64,000 nucleotides of DNA, taken from positions 138,294,415 to 138,358,414 of the forward strand of contig CM059187.1 of NCBI GenBank assembly GCA_030323885.1, given 5' to 3'. Under the pieces are notes generated by a model, which was not told the DNA's origin, ran no database searches, and saw only the letters and a list, made by a program, of their open reading frames with translations. Below are positions 61,501-64,000 of this stretch, in pieces. Every line of letters begins with the position of its first letter. The stretch's first letter is position 1. Position numbers and translations under genes: made by a program. The DNA comes from Branchipolynoe longqiensis. Its lineage: Eukaryota; Annelida; Polychaeta; Phyllodocida; Polynoidae.

Positions 61501-64000
61501 TGTAATTTTTTTTACTCCATGGATGAGCAGACTACAAAATATTTTAATCTGTACCTATCTCAGGGTCCGTTTGGAGCCTGGAAAGTCTTTAAGGGGCTGT
61601 CACACCACGACGTATGGCATTTGCGTATGCCGACGTAAGCGTCTTTCGACCAACACGTCGTCATAGGTTACGTATACGTTGGGCATATGTCAAGTACGCT
61701 CGTGATACAGCGTCATAGGTTGGCGTAGGTCGAGCCGCTAACAAATTGTTGTGCATGTTCAAAATTGTCACCGTTTGGCTCATACGCTCGACGTACGCTT
61801 GGCGTACGTTATGCACACGTTATGGGGTAGGTCGGGATAGGTTGGAACACGTTAGCTGTACATTGAACCGGCACCCTCCGCGTATCTCTGGCGTATATAA
61901 TGTACTCACAACATTCTGTAAAAGGACTCACACTACAACATATAGCCTTAGCGTATGCCAATGTATGTGATTTTCGACCAACACGTCGACGTATGGGGTC
62001 ATGTTACGTATACGTTGGGTATGTTACGTATACGTCGGGATACGGCGGTTTACGTCAGCGTGCGTCGAGGCTCCGAAACAATTTTTGTGCATGTTCAAAA
62101 TTGTCGACGTGTGGCTCATACGTTCCTCATACGCTACGTGTACGTTAGGGATACATTGGCAATCGTTAGGAGCACGTTAGGGATACGTCGGCGTACATTA
62201 CTCATTCGCTGGACCTGTCACCTCCAACCGTCAAAATACGTCCCAATACGCCAAGTATATGTCGTCATATGCTTTGAATACATCGGGATACGGTAGACAT
62301 GCGCCAGCCATACGCTGTGCGTACGCTTCATACGTTGCTGGGACACCCTGCGGTGCAAATAGTTTGCCATATGCCGACCTATTTTGGTTTTCAAATAATT
62401 TCGACATGTTATGCACACAGCGCCGCCATACGTCGTAGTGTGACAGGGCCTTTAACTTCATTTGCCCCATTTCAAGGCATTGAAATCCTTTAATTTCATT
62501 AAAATTGTAATAAACTTGAAATGGCCTTCAATTCCATATCTTCACATGTGTATGGACCCGGTATGTACCCATCCGTTACTTTGACTATGTAAGGTGACTG
62601 TTCTTTTGGGGAAGCATTTCTGGCCTTCAAAATTTGAGTTAAGACTGCATAGATAAGAGGCTTCAATTTTTATCTGTCGTAAGCAGCCTTTTACCAAACA
62701 AAAATATCCATCACATCTAACTTTGCACACTTTCTACTCCAGATAAGGAAGGAGGAGGAGACGTCTGAGGGAACGCCCATCTATCTTGATGGGACTGCTG
62801 ATGCTTGTGAACACGCGAAGGAACTCATCGAGGAACTCACTGCTGACGATGGCAGCGGTTTTGGAGGTGGTGGAAATCAAAATGATGGAGGCTTCAGTAA
62901 CACCGGAGGATTCGGTGGCGGATTCGGTGGACACGCTGGTCGGGGCAGCAATTCTGGAAACTGGAGAGGCGCAGATGAGGGGGGAGCCGAAGATGGAGAA
63001 GGCACATCAGAGGTCATGGTGCTTTCAACAAAACTGGGAATGGTTATAGGTAGGTTGCGTTATTGCTCTCAACAAAACTGGGAATGGTTATAGCTATGTG
63101 GTGTTAGTGCTCTCAACAAAACTGGGAATGGTTATAGGTAGGTGGTGTTAGTGCTCACAACAAAAATGGGAATGGTTATAGCTATGCGGTGTTAGTGCTC
63201 TCAACAAAACTGGGAATGGTTATAGGTAGGTGGTGTTAGTGCTCTCAACAAAACTGGGAATGGTTATAGGTAGGCGGCATTAGTGCTCTCAACAAAACTG
63301 GGAATGATAGGAAAGCTGTGTTGTATTCGTGCATTTATTGCTACAGGAAAGCTGTGTTGTATTGGTGCATTTATTGCTACAGAGAAGGAAAATTTAGTCA
63401 ATTACCTGTCACTGGTAAAAGCTATCATGTCCAGTTTGGATGTGCGAGTATCTCTAAAGTTAACCCTTTAAAATGGTTATTTCTAACATAAATTGTAATT
63501 TGGAAAATATGGCAGAAGCACACAGCCATCTGTTAGTAGTTTAGTCGAACATAGGGAGTAGGTATGGTATTCCTTTATTAACCAGAAGCATTAAGTCCAT
63601 CCATATTCCTAGGTTGACTAATGGAGAGAATAAAACCTGGAACCAGGGTATGCTAAATAGAGGTGGTTTCTGGTTTGCTGATGAGTTCTTGGAAAGGTTC
63701 TATTTCCCTTTAAACCAATAATTTATTGATTGGTGGTCCCCGTCCTGATATGACATTAGATGTTGCTATGACGTAAAACAACAAACATGATTAGTGTTTT
63801 TTTGTACGCCGTGCCGGCAGCATAGGACATATTCACAGCGAGTAAACCAATAATAGAAGTATGCTGAAAATGATTATGTTGGAGATGGCATTTGTTATAC
63901 GTTCACCGTCACCCACTAAGTTAAGCTAATCATTTCCACCAAGCTTTATTCAATTGCCATTAAATTCATGCTTTTATCATTCTATAGGAAAAAGAGGGTC
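40130..64000 (+). CDS. Tandem multi-KH, Gly-rich RNA-binding protein (partial gene)
   Basis: Sixteen exons in the window: 40130-40538, 46204-46259, 47353-47626, 49462-49517, 50173-50497, 51512-51567, 52289-52544, 54190-54245, 55360-55687, 56755-56810, 57054-57339, 59255-59310, 60502-60763, 61309-61364, 62743-63049, 63988-64000 and on. They join in one frame for 2852 nt (about 950 codons) with no stop. Residues 1-125 are acidic then RG-rich; KH domains begin near residues 126, 236, 364, 468, 596, 710, 816 and 937. Each has a G-x-x-G loop (usually GKGG) in a GRVIG...SKIRELEETTGC setting and ends in AK(E/Q)LIEEL. Linkers are GGGFGG/RGG-rich. Binding single-stranded RNA is the family role; a nuage/germ-granule role and a C-terminal DEAD-box helicase (DDX43/Vasa type) are inference. 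FUBP (four KH) and vigilin (about 14 KH, no Gly linkers) fit less well. Confidence 0.93.
41340..41580 (+). repeat. GTCTTGAAAGGTCTTGAATT dispersed repeat
   Basis: GGTATGTACGGGGCCTGGGA ... ATATCTTCACATGTGTATGGA. The same two ends bound the interrupted copy at 61562-62585; internal words GGTCTTGAATTT and CCTTGAATTC alternate. Confidence 0.7.
42840..43522 (+). mobile_element. LINE 3' fragment with (AATCT)n tail
   Basis: The 196-codon frame 42895-43485 is an ORF2 end of CR1/Daphne type: LLPRIDYCSQLWIPTSRGQL, KLESLHHSFTSYI, YWDRLKFLKIYSIERR, IIYTWKMIEG, LFNTMPAYIRN. It stops before CATAGCTCAAAC and a 3' microsatellite (AATCT)4 at 43502-43520, the usual kind of tail. Inserted sense in intron 1 of the KH gene. 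Confidence 0.88.
43925..44240. repeat. MITE-like repeat, relative of 11150-11720
   Basis: CGTCCTCCTGGCGTGACCA ... TTTTGGTCGTAAGGACGTCAG gives weakly inverted ends; GGTCACAAGGAGGATGCAGC is shared with 11265. Confidence 0.5.
44755..45450. repeat. TTAA element, split copy
   Basis: 44755-45065 runs inverted relative to 54662-55006 (GCTTCAGCAGTAACAGGTTC, GTGCATCAATA); the terminal part reappears at 45330-45450 (TTGATGCCTTTATCGGACTA) after about 265 bp of other sequence. Confidence 0.65.
46204..46259 (+). CDS. KH gene exon 2: KH1 GxxG helix
   Basis: 56 nt, acceptor GATTGTAG, donor AAG|GTAATG. Encodes (G)RQGSKIRELEETTGAKIK. GxxG here is GRQG, the only copy with Gln in the loop. Confidence 0.95.
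46520..46655. repeat. TTAA element fragment (intron 2)
   Basis: AATTAGGTTGGTCGTTATTA, TCAAGTGACTTAAGTTGAAA and TTTGAGATATTTGAAGTG match one half of the element. Confidence 0.6.
46937..47277. repeat. TTAA element, near-complete copy (intron 2)
   Basis: TTAAAAACATATACAGTCTG ... TTTATCGGACTGCAGCTTTAA in inverted orientation relative to 54662. Ends 75 bp before exon 3. Confidence 0.75.
47353..47626 (+). CDS. KH gene exon 3: KH1 end, linker, KH2 start
   Basis: 274 nt. ISKDEETGAGIPIYLQGSS, KQLIEELT, then a linker of GG(R/F) repeats, ending LQVSVPRGKVGRVI. Enters in phase 0 after CTGCAG and leaves in phase 1 at G|GTAAGT. Confidence 0.95.
48782..49100 (+). repeat. tRNA-derived SINE, full copy (intron 3)
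   Basis: Head GTGGCCGAATCGGTAGAGTG (box A) and GGTTTCCGGTCGAGTC (box B-like), tail CCTGATATGACCATAGATGT, TGCCAGGACGTAAAAC. The best plus-strand reference copy in the window. Confidence 0.85.
49188..49340 (+). repeat. SINE head, alternative type (intron 3)
   Basis: GGCTGAATGAGTTGAGTGCC, CCTCCCGTTTTTGG and GTGGGATTCAAACC match the head of the minus copy at 8671-8998; the tail is missing. Confidence 0.65.
49462..49517 (+). CDS. KH gene exon 4: KH2 GxxG helix
   Basis: 56 nt after TTTTCTAG, donor AAG|GTCAGT. (G)KGGSKIRELEETTGCNIK. Confidence 0.95.
50173..50497 (+). CDS. KH gene exon 5: KH2 end, long linker, KH3 start
   Basis: 325 nt. IVKDEETDLGIPVYLDGSE, KQLIEELISDD, a linker with RSGGGFGGGG repeats and DAGSNYGNS, ending VFVSRGKLGRVI. 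Donor G|GTAAGT. Confidence 0.95.
51512..51567 (+). CDS. KH gene exon 6: KH3 GxxG helix
   Basis: 56 nt after GACTCCAG. (G)KGGSKIRELEETTGCSIM; the last residue is Met where all complete sister exons have Lys. Donor ATG|GTACTT is weaker than the others (C at +5 instead of G). Confidence 0.92.
51661..52152 (+). repeat. SINE copy with internal insertion (intron 6)
   Basis: Box-B-like TGGTTCCCGATCGAGTCAAA, body to TCTGTACCTGTCCGATTATG, then about 200 unrelated bases (51925-52115, including a TTAA-element start at 52071), then a second tail CGTCCTGATATGCCCTTAGA, ending GGACGTACAAC. Confidence 0.7.
52289..52544 (+). CDS. KH gene exon 7: KH3 end, short linker, KH4 start
   Basis: 256 nt, the shortest of its class. 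ICKEEESDAGTPVYLDGSDK, KQLIEELIIDDPDYGGG, linker, MVIVSRRKVGRVV. The donor context G|GTATGTGGAATTCTT resembles that of exon 11, supporting duplication of introns too. Confidence 0.95.
52749..53058 (+). repeat. SINE, third head type with shared tail (intron 7)
   Basis: The tRNA-like part 52834-52905 has a paired acceptor (GCCTAGG/TCTAGGT with G-T pairs), box A TGGTGTAATGGTTAGC and T-arm GTGGGTTCGAGTCCCAC, but no proper anticodon stem. The tail at 53003 CGTCCTGATATGACC, GCCAGGACGTAAAACTCC is the one used by the other SINEs. Confidence 0.75.
53113..53918. repeat. Recent A-B-A'-B' segment duplication (intron 7)
   Basis: A (53113-53285) recurs at 53434-53604 and B (53290-53442) at 53767-53918, each with only a few differences. 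A to A' is 321 bp and B to B' 477 bp, because about 160 unique bases (53605-53766) lie between A' and B'. Confidence 0.92.
54190..54245 (+). CDS. KH gene exon 8: KH4 GxxG helix
   Basis: 56 nt after TTATTCTAG, donor AAG|GTACGT. (G)KGGSKIRELEEITGCSIK. Confidence 0.95.
54662..55006. repeat. TTAA element, complete reference copy (intron 8)
   Basis: 345 bp. TTAAAGCTGCATAGTCTGAT at the left, ATCGGACTATGCAACTTTAA at the right: about 20-bp inverted ends bounded by TTAA. No coding capacity. Confidence 0.88.
55222..55275 (-). repeat. SINE tail fragment (intron 8)
   Basis: Minus strand of TTTATATCCTGGCAACATCT, AAGGTCCTATAAGGA matches the common tail. Confidence 0.5.
55360..55687 (+). CDS. KH gene exon 9: KH4 end, longest Gly linker, KH5 start
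   Basis: 328 nt. ICNDEETDAGIPIYLEGSDD, KELIEELTAEDDFN, then a linker with an uninterrupted run of more than ten Gly and FGGRNRGGG, ending MVIVSKGKLGRVI. The DAGSGFGNS near the end matches DAGSNYGNS of exon 5. Confidence 0.95.
55820..56195. repeat. TTAA element, two half-copies in opposite orientation (intron 9)
   Basis: 55840-56010 runs inverted and 56030-56195 runs forward (GATCAACCTGATGTATTTAT, ATCATCGGACTATGTAATTT), giving a long imperfect palindrome. Confidence 0.65.
56300..56575 (+). repeat. Dispersed repeat ending GGCGTCGTTAAATAAAAC
   Basis: GGTTCATCAAAGGCTGTGCT, AAAGCGCATATAAAAGACCC, GAGTGGCCTATGTGGCGACA, TTTGACGTCCAATAGTCAAT, GAGGCGTCGTTAAATAAAAC. I remember very similar wording from mollusc sequences (not verified). 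A fragment lies inside the MITE at 2494-2545. Confidence 0.65.
56755..56810 (+). CDS. KH gene exon 10: KH5 GxxG helix
   Basis: 56 nt after CTTTTCAG, donor AAG|GTAATC. (G)RGGSKIRELEDTTGCSIK; loop GRGG. Confidence 0.95.
57054..57339 (+). CDS. KH gene exon 11: KH5 end, linker, KH6 start
   Basis: 286 nt. ICKDEETDAGIPVYLEGSDD, KELIEELITDDPDFGGG, linker with NRGGGG, ending VVVVSRGKVGRVI. Its DDPDFGGG and donor G|GTAAGTGGAATTCTT pair it with exon 7; its first half is nearest to exon 9. Confidence 0.95.
57501..57807 (-). repeat. tRNA-derived SINE copy (intron 11)
   Basis: Colinear with 5321-5648; minus-strand head GTGGCCGAATCAGTGG is slightly shortened, tail at the low end CCTGATATGACCTTAGATGT, TGCCAGG. 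Confidence 0.8.
57958..58012 (+). repeat. SINE tail fragment (intron 11)
   Basis: TAGATATGGCCATAGATGTT, GCCAGGATGTAAAACCCC matches the shared tail only. Poly-G at 58076-58090 follows. Confidence 0.6.
58140..59254 (+). other. Intron 11 remainder, nothing recognised
   Basis: AT-rich intronic DNA. Weak AGGTTTTAATGGCCCTAAAA-type similarity to the CTTGAATT repeat near 58910-58960. Confidence 0.35.
59255..59310 (+). CDS. KH gene exon 12: KH6 GxxG helix
   Basis: 56 nt after CTTCCAG, donor AAG|GTATGT. (G)KGGSKIRELEETTGCSIK, the consensus form. Confidence 0.95.
59384..60209. repeat. TTAA element interrupted by about 490 bp (intron 12)
   Basis: Left part 59384-59440 (ACTCCGATGAAAGCCTCAAA), then unrelated sequence, then 59935-60209 (ACTGGTGCACTTATTAAACA ... 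GGACTAGGCAACCTTAA). A further fragment, GCATAGTTCAATGGTTTTGAG, is at 60359-60380. Confidence 0.65.
60502..60763 (+). CDS. KH gene exon 13: KH6 end, linker, KH7 start
   Basis: 262 nt. IRKEEETSEGTPIYLDGTAD, KELIEDLTADDGSSFGGG, a Ser/Gln-richer linker (NGSQSSGGGSQ), ending LQVIVPRGKVGRVI. Its first 115 bases are almost identical to exon 15. Confidence 0.95.
60796..61135. repeat. TTAA element copy, inverted (intron 13)
   Basis: ATGGTTTTGAGTTTCTGTCA ... AACTTAATGCTTTTATCAGG. Same order as 46937-47277. Confidence 0.7.
61309..61364 (+). CDS. KH gene exon 14: KH7 GxxG helix
   Basis: 56 nt after a long T-rich tract ending TTTTTTCAG, donor AAG|GTGCGC. (G)KGGSKIRELEERTGCSIK. Confidence 0.95.
61562..62585 (+). 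repeat. GTCTTGAATT repeat interrupted by a TIR element (intron 14)
   Basis: Left GGGTCCGTTTGGAGCCTGG, AAAGTCTTTAA; right AACTTCATTTGCCCC ... ATATCTTCACATGTGTATGG, as in the uninterrupted copy 41340-41580. Confidence 0.75.
61593..62449. repeat. CGTA-rich terminal-repeat element, complete copy (intron 14)
   Basis: GGGGCTGTCACACCACGACG ... CGTCGTAGTGTGACAGGGC, flanked by CTTTAA on both sides (61587-61592, 62450-62455). 857 bp. The body consists largely of 15-25-bp words around TACG/CGTA (GCGTATGCCGACGTAAGCG, TACGTATACGTCGGGATACG). Open frames across it are artefacts. Confidence 0.82.
62743..63049 (+). CDS. KH gene exon 15: KH7 end, linker, KH8 start
   Basis: 307 nt after CTACTCCAG. IRKEEETSEGTPIYLDGTAD, KELIEELTADDGSGFGGGG, a linker with FGGGFGGHAGRG and an acidic EDGEGTSE, ending VMVLSTKLGMVI: the Arg of GRVIG is Met here. 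Donor G|GTAGGT, the first unit of a 44-bp tandem repeat. Confidence 0.93.
63021..63310 (+). repeat. 44-bp minisatellite spanning the exon 15 donor
   Basis: Six full units plus one partial, starting 63021, 63065, 63109, 63153, 63197, 63241 and 63285 (GCTCTCAACAAAACTGGGAA, TGGTTATAGGTAGG...). The first unit is the last 29 coding bases plus the donor. Units 1, 3, 5 and 6 keep ATAG|GTAGG; units 2 and 4 read ATAGCTATG and have lost it. Confidence 0.97.
63310..63381 (+). repeat. 36-bp tandem duplication
   Basis: GGAAAGCTGTGTTGTATTC... at 63310-63345 and 63346-63381, one mismatch. Directly follows the 44-bp minisatellite. Confidence 0.95.
63731..63787 (+). repeat. SINE tail fragment (intron 15)
   Basis: CCCGTCCTGATATGACATTA, GATGTTGCTATGACGTAAAAC: shared tail without a head. 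Confidence 0.65.
63988..64000 (+). CDS. KH gene exon 16: KH8 GxxG helix, cut by window end
   Basis: Acceptor TTCTATAG, then 13 bases giving (G)KRGS. The position matches the start of every 56-nt exon. The loop is GKRG instead of GKGG. Confidence 0.85.

Noticed and set aside
62786..63049. 87-codon frame in the last KH exon
   Set aside because: Out of frame with the KH gene; the frame starting at 62743 encodes the KH and Gly-rich residues.
63021..63310. Regular repeats that might suggest a CRISPR array
   Set aside because: Units are directly adjacent 44-bp copies with no unique spacers, in an animal intron.

Overview
This is a eukaryotic (animal) nuclear window: AT-rich, intron-containing and crowded with transposon families. 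A mollusc or other marine lophotrochozoan is my best guess. The reasons are tyrosine-recombinase retrotransposons, terminal-repeat elements carrying a tandemly repeated core (like the 'pearl' elements known from bivalves), and a dispersed repeat at 56300-56575 whose wording I remember from molluscan sequence. None of this was checked by a search.

Layout. 1-15,270: no confirmed complete gene; SINE copies, MITEs, LINE remnants, and three candidate minus-strand exons of a possible membrane protein (12719-12858 encodes a convincing transmembrane segment; 10581-10631 and 6453-6715 are weaker). 15,275-20,700: a nearly full-length Ngaro-like tyrosine-recombinase (YR) retrotransposon on the minus strand (gag, RT, RNase H, YR, split direct repeats). 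20,703-21,199: an assembly gap of N. 21,200-22,890: the 3' part of a different, DIRS-like YR element on the plus strand, followed by a perfect 91-bp inverted repeat. 22,890-31,660: LINE fragments, a tRNA-Arg(ACG) gene, and nested MITEs, several with clear target-site duplications. 31,667-38,652: a three-level nest, in which a terminal-inverted-repeat element was entered by a Gypsy LTR retrotransposon, whose pol was in turn entered by a deleted Ngaro-like element.

40,130 to the window end: the one clear host gene, on the plus strand and running off the end. Its first 16 exons, about 950 codons, encode an acidic/RG-rich N-terminus and then at least eight KH RNA-binding domains separated by glycine-rich linkers. 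Every KH domain is split in the same way: a 56-nt exon carries the GxxG helix, and a 256-328-nt exon carries the rest of one KH, the Gly-rich linker and the first strand of the next. Intron phases are the same at every repeat (1 then 0), so the protein grew by duplicating exon pairs. I do not know the 3' end. A DDX43/Vasa-type DEAD-box helicase is a reasonable candidate (KH plus RG/FGG-rich N-terminus) but is not visible here.

Work split: the host gene is an RNA-binding protein, possibly of germ-granule type (inference). Almost everything else is transposon sequence, including most of the gene's introns.
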